64,000 nucleotides of DNA from Actinomycetes bacterium (GTDB lineage Bacteria > Actinomycetota > Actinomycetes > Actinomycetales > Dermatophilaceae). Location: positions 1 to 64,000 of the forward strand of contig JAEZWF010000003.1 in assembly GCA_023420415.1 (NCBI GenBank), given 5' to 3'. The translations under genes were made by a program, and so were the position numbers. Numbering within the stretch: the stretch's first letter is position 1; every line of letters begins with the position of its first letter. Shown piece after piece: positions 32,469 to 40,485 of the stretch. The notes beneath the pieces are model-generated. The model searched no databases and was not told the DNA's origin. It saw only the letters and a program-made list of their open reading frames with translations.

Positions 32469-33497
32469 CTAGGGCCGTGGCCGCGCGGTGGACCCCCGAA
32501 CCTGGAGGGACACCGGCAGCACGACCGACCGGGGTGTGCGCCCCGGCTCGCGCAGGCAGTCGAAGAGCATGCGGGCGGCCTCGACCCCGATGTCGAAGTG
32601 CGGCACCTCGACCGTGGTGAGTGGTGGAGCGAGCTTGTCGAGGAGGGGCATGCCGTTGAACCCCGTGATGCTCAGGTCGCGAGGGCACTTCATGCCGCGT
32701 TCCCGCACCACGTCGTAACAGCCCAGGGCGATGAGGTCGTTGCCCCCGACGACCGCGGTGATGTCCGGGTCGGTGTCGAGGAGCTTCTCGAGGGCCTCGG
32801 CCCCGGCCTCCTCGCTCCAGCGCCGCGCCTCCACCACGCGGCTGCGCGGTACGTCCAGACCGGCGTCCTGCATGGCGGCCCGGAAGGCGCGGCCACGTGC
32901 CACCCCGGTGGTCGTGTCATGGGGACCCGTGATGTGCGCGATCTTCTCGTGCCCGAGGTCGACCAGGTGCTGCACGAGCATGCGCATGCCCGCCTCGTCG
33001 TCGGCGACCACGAACGGCATCGGCACGTGGTCGGTCCGCCGGTTGACCAGGACGACCGGGAAGCCCTGCTCGGTCAGCTCGGCCATCAAGGGGTGGTTCC
33101 GGCGGGCCGTGGCCACGATCAGCCCGTCCACCTGACGCGCCCGCAGCGACTCGACCTGGCCGCGCTCGCGGACCTCGTCGCTGTCGGTGTTGACCAGCAG
33201 CGCGGTGTACCCCTCGCCCTCGAGGGTGCGTTCGATGCCACGCAGAATCGGCGGAAAGATCGGGTTGGTGATGTCGGGGATGACCACTCCGATCGTGGTC
33301 GAACGTGCCGTCTTGAGGCTGCGGGCAATCGGATTTGGTTGGTATCCCAACGATTCCGCGGCCTTCTGCACTCGACGGGCTGTGTCGGGGCTGACCATCG
33401 CGCGGGTCGTGGGGTTCAGGGCGCGCGACGCCGTCGCGGTGTGGACCCCCGCGGCCTCGGCGACGTCACGAAGAGTCGGTTGGCGCACAGAGGTCAT
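32469..33497 (-). CDS. LacI-family transcriptional regulator
   Basis: 342 aa. The LacI helix-turn-helix and hinge are at residues about 6-60: 'TLRDVAEAAGVHTATASRAL' and 'AAESLGYQPNPIARSLKT'. The rest is a type I periplasmic-binding-like effector domain (STTIGVVIPDITNPIFPPIL, then DGLIVATARRNHP, then VVGGNDLIALG). GAGGGG lies 9 nt before ATG 33497; ATG 33515 is an alternative. LacI proteins usually bind CG-centred dyads; CAAACGTTTG at 42190-42199 upstream of the oxidoreductase operon is the best candidate operator in the window. Confidence 0.92.
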   Translation of the reverse strand: MTSVRQPTLRDVAEAAGVHTATASRALNPTTRAMVSPDTARRVQKAAESLGYQPNPIARSLKTARSTTIGVVIPDITNPIFPPILRGIERTLEGEGYTALLVNTDSDEVRERGQVESLRARQVDGLIVATARRNHPLMAELTEQGFPVVLVNRRTDHVPMPFVVADDEAGMRMLVQHLVDLGHEKIAHITGPHDTTTGVARGRAFRAAMQDAGLDVPRSRVVEARRWSEEAGAEALEKLLDTDPDITAVVGGNDLIALGCYDVVRERGMKCPRDLSITGFNGMPLLDKLAPPLTTVEVPHFDIGVEAARMLFDCLREPGRTPRSVVLPVSLQVRGSTARPRP

Positions 33498-33540
33498 GCT
33501 AGGCAACCCCCTCATGATCGAGTGCTCCCCGCAAGTCGTG

Positions 33541-34695
33541 TCATCGCTGCTCCCAGCGTGCCCGCGCCGCGGATCCGCCGACTCCGAGCAGCAGGGCCCC
33601 GGCGGCACCGATCACGAACACGGTTGAGGCGTGGCCCTCACCGACGGGGCCCCCGGCGAGCAGTGAGGAGGCGGCGCTGCCGAGGAAGAGCAGCCCCGCG
33701 AACACCGACACCACCGTTCCGCGCACGACTGGAGCCACCTCGGTGGCCCAGGTCTGCAGGCTCGAGTGCATCGTGGTGTACCCCAGACCCATGAGGGCTG
33801 CCGCGACGACTGCAGCCACCGGGGTGGCCCGCCAGGCAACCACCAGACAGGCCGCGGCCAGCGCCAGCGCACCGAACCCGATGAGGCGAGGCACCGGCAT
33901 GCGCTCGGCAGCCCTGCCTGCCAGTGGCGCGAAGAGCCCGACCGCGACACCGAAGGCGGCGGTCACTAGGCCCGCTGTCGCGCTCGTGGCCCCGGTGGTC
34001 TCGACCGCGAGGGGCAGCATCGTCACCGCCCCCAGGAGGAGCGCGCCCTCGACGAAGCCCAGCGTCAGGACGATGCCGACCCCGTTGCCGGTGCGCAGCG
34101 CGTGCCACGACGCGCCCACCCGCATCCCGCGCCGGCTGACCGCCGGGGTGGGGAGCCGACGCATCGTCACCGCGAGCGCGGCTGCCAGGAGGCCGGACAC
34201 GAGGTATGCCGTGCGCCACGAGACGTGGGCGGCGAGGACGCCACCGAGGGCAGATCCGGCTGCGATGCCGACGGCGATACCGGTCATGAAACCCGTCATG
34301 GCGCGTTGGCGGGCGGGGCCGTCGACGGTGTCGCCGACGTAGGTGACACCAGCCGGCACGATCGCCGCATAGGCGGCACCGGCCGCGACGCGTGACACGG
34401 TGAGGGTCGCTGCCGAGTCGGCGAACACGGAGGCCAAGGTGGCGAGCGCGGCGATGGCCAGGGCCATGGTGAGGGTGCGCACGACCCCGACCCGGTCGGA
34501 GACGATGCCCCAGACGGGCTGCATCGCGCCGTAGGCGATGAAGTAGGCACCCGCCGCGACAACGGTTGCGCTGAGGGGGATCTCGAGGTCGCGGGAGATG
34601 GCGACCAGCATCGGCGGCAGGACGAACCGATCGCCCGTGGACGCCACGGCCGCCAGCCGGAGTGTCCAGGGCGTCGATGCCTCAGCGCGGGCCAT
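33541..34695 (-). CDS. MFS transporter
   Basis: 384 aa, 12 predicted helices. Motif A-like 'PVWGIVSDRVGVVRTL' lies in the loop between helices 2 and 3; 'AAGAAYAAIVPAGVTYVGDTV' is helix 4 and 'GIAVGIAAGSALGGVLAAHVSWR' is helix 5. It overlaps the 3' end of the preceding receptor-like gene by 14 nt, so it is the last transporter gene of the long liv operon. It could export a product or import a second substrate; direction and substrate are unknown. Confidence 0.85.
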   Translation of the reverse strand: MARAEASTPWTLRLAAVASTGDRFVLPPMLVAISRDLEIPLSATVVAAGAYFIAYGAMQPVWGIVSDRVGVVRTLTMALAIAALATLASVFADSAATLTVSRVAAGAAYAAIVPAGVTYVGDTVDGPARQRAMTGFMTGIAVGIAAGSALGGVLAAHVSWRTAYLVSGLLAAALAVTMRRLPTPAVSRRGMRVGASWHALRTGNGVGIVLTLGFVEGALLLGAVTMLPLAVETTGATSATAGLVTAAFGVAVGLFAPLAGRAAERMPVPRLIGFGALALAAACLVVAWRATPVAAVVAAALMGLGYTTMHSSLQTWATEVAPVVRGTVVSVFAGLLFLGSAASSLLAGGPVGEGHASTVFVIGAAGALLLGVGGSAARARWEQR

Positions 34696-35629
34696 GCAGG
34701 TGGTCCCAACGCACGAGACCGCTGTCGTCGTCGACGGCGTCGGCCAGGACGTCCACCCCGTCGTCGACGACGGGGTGGTGCCGCCGGCGCAGCGCGGTGA
34801 TGGTCGTCAGCGACTCGCGGTCCGGCACGAGGCCGCGCACGAGTCCGTGGTCCGGGTCGCGCAGGGCGTCGACGTAGCGACGGGCGGTATCGGGTGCCAG
34901 CCGGAGCAGCTCCTCCGCTGCCGCTGCGACCTCGTCCGACAGGTCGCCGTCGAGGATGGCGTCGGCGCTCTCGGCGAGCGAGGTGACGAGGGATGCCACC
35001 GCCCGCTCTTCGTGCGGGTTGATGACCGCGACGACGGAGCCCAGGTACGGAGAGGCGACCTCGGTCACCTGGCCCAGCAGCGGCATACCCAGGTCCTCAG
35101 CCCTCAGGTCGGAGCCCGCATTGAGCAACGTGACGTCACACGCCCCGTCGGCGAGGGCGGCCAGCCGCTTCGGAGTCGAACCCAGCGCGACGACCTCGAG
35201 GTCGTCGCGCGAGAGGCCCCAGGAGTCGAGCAGGGTGAACAGTGCCAAGGCGTACCCGGAGGTCGGGACGTCCACCCCGATCCGCACGCCCGGGACCGGC
35301 TCGCCCGCGCCCGGGCGGCCGTAGGCGCCGAGCCGCAGACCACGGTCGAGGGCGGCCACGATCTGCACGTCGAGCTTGCGCCCCAACGGGTTCGTCCTGT
35401 CGAACCGGTAGGCCACGACGTTGTCCGGACTGGTGAAGAGGAGATCGACCTCGCGGGCCTCGAGGGCGGTGAACGCGGCCGGCGACGACGTCACCGCCAC
35501 CTCGCGTACGCGCAGGCCGCGTCCTGCGAGGGCGCCCGTGCGCTCGGCCACGGCGAGCAGCACCGACGGGCTGAAGGTGCCCACCACGAGGTCCATCAGG
35601 CCATCCTCACCCGCCCGGTCGTCGCTCAT
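34682..35629 (-). CDS. NMT1/SsuA-like substrate-binding protein without signal peptide
   Basis: 315 aa. A type II binding-protein fold: 'VVGTFSPSVLLAVAERTGALAGRGLRV', then 'SPAAFTALEAREVDLLFTSPDNVVAYR', 'VRIGVDVPTSGYALALFTLL' and 'ALADGACDVTLLN'. This is the ThiY/SsuA/NMT1 pattern. There is no signal peptide or lipobox at the overlapped ATG (35629) or at the later Met (residue 12), so it is probably cytoplasmic: a sensor or carrier rather than an ABC receptor. It overlaps livF by 4 nt and the MFS gene by 14 nt. Confidence 0.78.
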   Translation of the reverse strand: MSDDRAGEDGLMDLVVGTFSPSVLLAVAERTGALAGRGLRVREVAVTSSPAAFTALEAREVDLLFTSPDNVVAYRFDRTNPLGRKLDVQIVAALDRGLRLGAYGRPGAGEPVPGVRIGVDVPTSGYALALFTLLDSWGLSRDDLEVVALGSTPKRLAALADGACDVTLLNAGSDLRAEDLGMPLLGQVTEVASPYLGSVVAVINPHEERAVASLVTSLAESADAILDGDLSDEVAAAAEELLRLAPDTARRYVDALRDPDHGLVRGLVPDRESLTTITALRRRHHPVVDDGVDVLADAVDDDSGLVRWDHLHGPR

Positions 35630-36375
35630 GCCGTCGCGGCGCTCGCCGTCTTCGGCTCCTCGTGCAGGCTGCCGCCGAAGTACATCTGAGCGATGTCCGG
35701 GTCACCCAGGATCTCTGCGGCTGGGCGCTGGGTGACGACCTTGCCGCTCTCCATGACGATGCCGTCGGTGGCCATCCGCATGCCGAACCGAACGTTCTGC
35801 TCGACGACGAGGATCGTCTTGCCCTGGTCGCGCATGAGCAGCACGGACTCCTGCAGCACCTTGAGGGACTTGGGGTCGAGGCCCAGGGAGGGCTCGTCGA
35901 GCAGGAGCAGGACCGGGTCGAGCATCAGCGAACGGGCGAACTCCACCATGCGACGCTGACCACCGGACAGGTTGCCCGCGCGCTCGTGGGAGCGGTCGGC
36001 AACGATCGGAAACATCTCGGCCACCCGTGCGTAGCGTTCCCGCACCAGCTCACGCTCCCGCCGGATCGTGTAGGCGCCCATGAGGACGTTCTCGCGCACC
36101 GTCATGTTCGAGAAGAGCGCGTTCGACTGCGGGACCTGCGAGATCCCTTCGCGCAGGATCTGTGCGGAGTCGAGGGTGTCGATCCGTTTGCCCTGCAACG
36201 AGATCTGGCCGAGGCGCGGTGTGAGCAGACCGCTCACTGCGCGCAGGATCGTGGACTTGCCGGCGCCGTTGGGCCCGACGATGCAGGCCACCGAGCCCTC
36301 CTCGACGTGGATGTCCACGCCCTGCAGCACGTCTCCGCCGCCATAGCCCGCGACGACTGACTCCAAGCGAAGCAT
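35626..36375 (-). CDS. livF: Branched-chain-type ABC transporter ATPase LivF
   Basis: 249 aa. Walker A 'GPNGAGKST', the LivF-typical 'GISQVPQSNALFSNMTVRENVLMGAY', signature 'NLSGGQRRMVEFARSLML', Walker B 'LLLLDEPSLGLDP' and H-loop region 'ILVVEQNVRF' (Q-N variant of the LivF family). GGAGAAGGTGAG precedes the ATG, which shares one base with the stop of livM-livG (TGATG). Confidence 0.93.
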   Translation of the reverse strand: MLRLESVVAGYGGGDVLQGVDIHVEEGSVACIVGPNGAGKSTILRAVSGLLTPRLGQISLQGKRIDTLDSAQILREGISQVPQSNALFSNMTVRENVLMGAYTIRRERELVRERYARVAEMFPIVADRSHERAGNLSGGQRRMVEFARSLMLDPVLLLLDEPSLGLDPKSLKVLQESVLLMRDQGKTILVVEQNVRFGMRMATDGIVMESGKVVTQRPAAEILGDPDIAQMYFGGSLHEEPKTASAATA

Positions 36376-38294
36376 CAGCTCACCTTCTCCGGTGCCTTGT
36401 CGGCCTGGTCTGTCTGGTCGAGCCCCGGTGCGTAGTCGTCGCCGAGGTAGGCGTCGATGACGGCCGGGTCGCTCTGGATCTCGTCCGGTGTGCCGGTGGC
36501 CATCGTGTGGCCCTTGGCGAGGACGTGGATGGGGTCGCACAGCCCGAGCACGAACGGCATGTTGTGCTCCACGACGAGGAACGTCGTGCCGTGCCGGTTG
36601 AGGGTGCGGATCATCTCCGCCATCCGCTCGATGAGCACTGGGTTGATACCGCCCGCCGGCTCGTCGAGCAGGATGAGCCTGGGCTCGAGCATCAGGACCT
36701 GGGCCAGCTCGACCATCTTCTTCTGTCCGTAGGACAGGGCCTTGGCCTGCTGGTCCCGGTAGGCGCCGACCCCGACGAAGTGGAGCAGCTCCTCGGCGGC
36801 CCTGGCCTCCTTGCCACTGACCGCGATGCGTCCCAGCTGGCCGAACGAGAACGAACGCTGCGCGGCAACGACGTTCTCCAGCACCGTCATCTCACCGAAC
36901 AGCCGGGTGATCTGAAAGGTGCGGCCGAGGCCCGCGTGTGCACGGTCCCACGCCGGCATACCGTCGATCCGCTCGCCGCCCAGCCGGATCTCGCCGGAGT
37001 CCGTCGAGATGGTGTCGCTGATGAGGTTGAAGACCGTGGTCTTGCCCGATCCGTTCGGTCCGATGAGACCGGTGATCGACCCCTCCGGCACGGTGAAGGA
37101 GCAGTCGTCGACCGCCTGGAGCCCACCGAACCGCTTGCTCAGGCCACGGACCTCGAGCAGCGGCGGGGCATCGGGTGCCGGCTCTCGCGGTGTGATCGAC
37201 AGGAGGTGCGGCGGCAGCTGGCCGTTGTCGTCGATGCGGGCGCCCGCCTTGCCGGTGCGGCCACGCGAACGCCATTTCACCAGAAGGGACTTCGCCGTGG
37301 GCAGCACGCCGTCAGGCAGGAAGATCACGACGACCATCAGCAGCCCGCCGAAGAGGACCAGCCTCGTGTTGCCACCGCCGAAGGCATTGTTGGCGAACTC
37401 GTTGAGCGGCTCGACGATGAACGCGCCGAGCACCGGGCCCCACAGTGTGGCCTTGCCGCCGATGAGCAGCGACAGCACGATCTGGACGCTGATGAGGATG
37501 CCGAACATGCCCCGTGGGTCGATGAAGGTCAGGTAGTAGCCGTAGACGGCACCACCCATGCCGACGAAGAAGGCGCTCGCCGCGAACGCGAGGATCTTCT
37601 CGGTCGGCAGCTTGATGCCGATCGTGGCTGCCTTGGTCTCGTCCTCACGGATCGCGATGAGCCCGGTGCCGAACTTCGTGCGACGGATCCACCAGGTGAC
37701 TGCCACCTGCAGTCCCATGATGGCCACCAGGGCGTAGTAGAACGGCCAGTTCATGATGTCGGCGGACCACGTCGGCAGGGGCAGCGTGATGCCGGCAGTG
37801 CCGCCGGTCACCGGCTCCCAGTTGACCGCGATCACCTGGACCAGGAAGAGGAACGCGACCGTGATGATGACGAACGACGGACCGCGCGAGCGCAACGACA
37901 CGAAACCGAGCAGGATCGCGACCAGCACCGAGACGACACCTCCGACCGGCACCCACACCCACGGCGAGATCCCGTCGAGGCGCGTGGCCAGCACGCCCAG
38001 CGTGTACCCGCCGAGGCCGACGAACGCTCCTTGGCCGAGCGAGGTGTAGCCGGCGAAACCGGTGATGATGTTGAGGCCGCCCGCCCCGATCGCGAAGACC
38101 AAGGACAGGATGATCATGTTCTGGTAGTAGGCGTCGTCGCTCAGGACCGGGAAGGCCACGAGCAGCAGCAACGCCACACCCAGCAGCACCTTGGCGGCGA
38201 TCGAGGTGAACCGCAGCACCGGGTCCGGTGCGTCCGCGGTGGCCTTCACCTCGGGCGCCTCGTCGGTGGAGGGGGAGAGGGTGTGGATGCTCAT
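36375..38294 (-). CDS. livM-livG: Fused LivM permease - LivG ATPase
   Basis: 639 aa. Residues about 25-345 are a LivM-type permease (IITGFAGYTSLGQGAFVGLGGY in an early helix; FVGMGGAVYGYYLTFIDPRGMFG and SLLIGGKATLWGPVLGAFIV later). Residues about 380-615 are a LivG ATPase with Walker A 'GPNGSGKTT', 'GLGRTFQITRLFGEMTVLENV', signature 'LSYGQKKMVELA' and Walker B 'LILLDEPAGGINP', plus H-loop 'LVVEHNM'. A cytoplasmic linker (about 345-380) joins them. The fusion forces 1:1 permease to ATPase. It overlaps livH by 4 nt (ATGA). Confidence 0.94.
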   Translation of the reverse strand: MSIHTLSPSTDEAPEVKATADAPDPVLRFTSIAAKVLLGVALLLLVAFPVLSDDAYYQNMIILSLVFAIGAGGLNIITGFAGYTSLGQGAFVGLGGYTLGVLATRLDGISPWVWVPVGGVVSVLVAILLGFVSLRSRGPSFVIITVAFLFLVQVIAVNWEPVTGGTAGITLPLPTWSADIMNWPFYYALVAIMGLQVAVTWWIRRTKFGTGLIAIREDETKAATIGIKLPTEKILAFAASAFFVGMGGAVYGYYLTFIDPRGMFGILISVQIVLSLLIGGKATLWGPVLGAFIVEPLNEFANNAFGGGNTRLVLFGGLLMVVVIFLPDGVLPTAKSLLVKWRSRGRTGKAGARIDDNGQLPPHLLSITPREPAPDAPPLLEVRGLSKRFGGLQAVDDCSFTVPEGSITGLIGPNGSGKTTVFNLISDTISTDSGEIRLGGERIDGMPAWDRAHAGLGRTFQITRLFGEMTVLENVVAAQRSFSFGQLGRIAVSGKEARAAEELLHFVGVGAYRDQQAKALSYGQKKMVELAQVLMLEPRLILLDEPAGGINPVLIERMAEMIRTLNRHGTTFLVVEHNMPFVLGLCDPIHVLAKGHTMATGTPDEIQSDPAVIDAYLGDDYAPGLDQTDQADKAPEKVS

Positions 38295-39175
38295 GCCATC
38301 ACCGTGTCCTCACGGCCCTTGGTGCCCAGCAGGCCCTGGGGCCGGACCAGCAGCACCAGGAACACCACGGCATACGGCACCGCGGTCGCCCAGGAGGGCG
38401 AGATGTAGGTGGAGGTGAGGGTCTCGGCAAGCCCGAACAGGACCGCCGCCAGCACCGCACCGTTGATGCTGCCCATACCACCCAGCACCACGATCGCGAG
38501 CAGCCGTGCGATCCACTGGTAGTGCGAACCGGGCACGAACGGGTACAGCACGCCGGTCAGCGCGCCACCGGCGCCGGCGACCGCGATGCCCACGGCGAAC
38601 ACCAGGCTCGCGACCGAGGCGACCTTGATGCCGATCAGCTCGGCGCCCGTGGGGTTGATGGCCGCCGCGCGGATGGCCCGACCCGTCCACGTCTTGGTGA
38701 GCAGCAGCCCGAGGAGCACGAGCACCACGACTGCGACGAGGCCGCTGTAGACCTGTGCCTTGGGGATGAACAGCGACCCGAGGGAGAACGACTCGTCGGC
38801 GTAGGACGGGCGGATCGACACCGAGTTGTTGCCCCAGATCATGCCGGTCGTGGCCTCGAGCACCAGTGCCAGCCCGAAGGTGAGGAGCACGGTCGAGGTC
38901 ATCGGTGCGGTCCGGATCGGGTTGACCGTGACCTTGTAGGTCAGCCAGCCCAGGACGAACAGCACGGGGATCGTGACGAGCACCCCGAGCAGCGGGTCGA
39001 GCCCGAACTGCCGCCACAGCGTGTAGGTCACGAACGACCCGAGGACGAGGAACGCGCCCTGGGCGATGTTGATGATCCGCATGACGCCGAAGATGAGGGT
39101 CAGGCCGGATGCGGCGAGGGCGTAGATGCCACCGAGGAGGAGGCCGAGGACGAGGGCCTGGACGAGCTCGCTCAT
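38291..39175 (-). CDS. livH: Branched-chain-type ABC permease LivH
   Basis: 294 aa. About eight helices with the LivH blocks 'GLLLGGIYALAASGLTLIFGVMRIINIAQG' at the start and 'AIVVLGGMGSINGAVLAAVLFGLAE' near the end. It forms a heterodimeric channel with the LivM half of the fusion protein. ATG 39175 shares one base with the stop of the receptor gene. Confidence 0.94.
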   Translation of the reverse strand: MSELVQALVLGLLLGGIYALAASGLTLIFGVMRIINIAQGAFLVLGSFVTYTLWRQFGLDPLLGVLVTIPVLFVLGWLTYKVTVNPIRTAPMTSTVLLTFGLALVLEATTGMIWGNNSVSIRPSYADESFSLGSLFIPKAQVYSGLVAVVVLVLLGLLLTKTWTGRAIRAAAINPTGAELIGIKVASVASLVFAVGIAVAGAGGALTGVLYPFVPGSHYQWIARLLAIVVLGGMGSINGAVLAAVLFGLAETLTSTYISPSWATAVPYAVVFLVLLVRPQGLLGTKGREDTVMA

Positions 39176-40404
39176 CAGCTCGCACCTCCCGGGTTCCACG
39201 CCGGTTCGATCGGCGCGGTGGCGAACTCCTCGGGCAGGACCATGTGGATCTTGCCCTTCTGCCACTGGCCGATCAGGTACTGGCCCTTGGGGCTGCCGTC
39301 GGCGTTCCACGAGAGCGAACCCAGAACGGTGTCAACGGGATTCGCGCGGAGCCAGTCAGCGAGCTTGGCCTGGTCGTCGATTCTGCCGACGCCCTTGACG
39401 GCGGCTGCGAGAACTTCGCCCGCGGCATACCCGTCGGCGGCGTCCTCCGGCGGTGTGCCGCCGAACATCTCCGCGTACTTCTTGACGAACTCCTCGTTGC
39501 CCGGGGTCTTGGCCTCCGGGTCGTGGCTCACGGCGTAGAGGACGCCCTCGGTGTTGGCCTCGCCGATGGCGTCCGAGTACTGCTTGCCCAGCGATGGGGC
39601 GGTGGTCTGGTAGACGAGCTCGGGCTTGAACCCGCTCTTGAGGATCGCGCGGGTGAGCCCGACGCCGTCCTCGAAGTTGGCGCCGTGCACGAGCAGGTCG
39701 GGCTGGGCAGCCTTGACGGCGCTGGCGATCGTGTCGAAGTTCTTCGTGTCGATGGCGTAGGTCTGCTTGTAGACCGTCTTGATGCCTGCCGGCTCGAGGA
39801 TCTTGCGGATCCCCTCGACGTTGGGCGCCACGAAGGGGTCGTCGAGCGTCGGGTATGCCGCGGTCTTGGGTCGCTGGTCCGCCGGTAGTGCCGCAACCCA
39901 CTTGGCGAAGACCTCGCCCTGCTTGTCGGCCGTGGCCTGCTGGGTGAAGAAGAGGTACTTGAACTTGCGGTTGAACATCTCGGGTGAGCCACCCGCCGGC
40001 TCGACGAAGAGCATCTGGTTGCGTTCGGCCACAGCCGATGCCGGCAGGTTCAGCAGCGAGGAGTACGACCCGATGAGCAGGTCGACCTTGTCGCGGGAGA
40101 TGAGCGCGTTGTAGTCGGCCACGATGGTGTTCTGGTTGGACGCGTCGTCCTTGATGACCAGCTGCACCTTGCGCCCCAGCAGGCCGCCCTTCTCGTTGGT
40201 CAGCGCCTCCCACACCTGGTAGCCCTGCTGGGCCGCCTTGCCGGGCTGGGAGAACTCACCCGTGAGCGGCAACGACGTTCCCACCTTGATGGGCTCGGAG
40301 CTGCTCGCGTCCCCTTGGGCGCCGCCGCCGCAGGCTGCGAGGGCCAGAGCGGTCGCGCCGGCAGCTGCGGCGAGCGCAGCCCGACGGCTGATCGTGGTTG
40401 ACAT
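39175..40404 (-). CDS. Branched-chain/urea-type ABC receptor lipoprotein (copy 2)
   Basis: 409 aa. The lipobox LAAC gives Cys25; the start is 'STTISRRAALAAAAGATA'. Peripla_BP_6 fold throughout. The mature sequence is close to the copy at 25836-27077, sharing blocks such as KVGTSLPLTG, DYNALI-RDKVDLLIG and LFFTQQATAD. First gene of the operon receptor-livH-livMG-livF-NMT1-like-MFS. GGAGGTACCC precedes the ATG. Specificity is unknown; the catabolic context points to an organic acid or aromatic ligand rather than leucine. Confidence 0.93.
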   Translation of the reverse strand: MSTTISRRAALAAAAGATALALAACGGGAQGDASSSEPIKVGTSLPLTGEFSQPGKAAQQGYQVWEALTNEKGGLLGRKVQLVIKDDASNQNTIVADYNALISRDKVDLLIGSYSSLLNLPASAVAERNQMLFVEPAGGSPEMFNRKFKYLFFTQQATADKQGEVFAKWVAALPADQRPKTAAYPTLDDPFVAPNVEGIRKILEPAGIKTVYKQTYAIDTKNFDTIASAVKAAQPDLLVHGANFEDGVGLTRAILKSGFKPELVYQTTAPSLGKQYSDAIGEANTEGVLYAVSHDPEAKTPGNEEFVKKYAEMFGGTPPEDAADGYAAGEVLAAAVKGVGRIDDQAKLADWLRANPVDTVLGSLSWNADGSPKGQYLIGQWQKGKIHMVLPEEFATAPIEPAWNPGGAS

Positions 40405-40459
40405 GGGTACCTCCGGTGAGGGTGTGGGTTGAGGCGCGAATCGTGGTGTGGGACAAGGA

Positions 40460-40472
40460 CGTTCGACGAACG
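40460..40472. promoter_or_regulatory. CGTTCG-A-CGAACG dyad upstream of the liv operon
   Basis: A perfect 6-bp inverted repeat with one central base lies 56 bp before the receptor ATG, in the gap after the FAD-oxidoreductase gene. It is in the right place for an operator, but no partner can be assigned. Confidence 0.4.
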
Positions 40473-40485
40473 GCTGGAATGCCGG

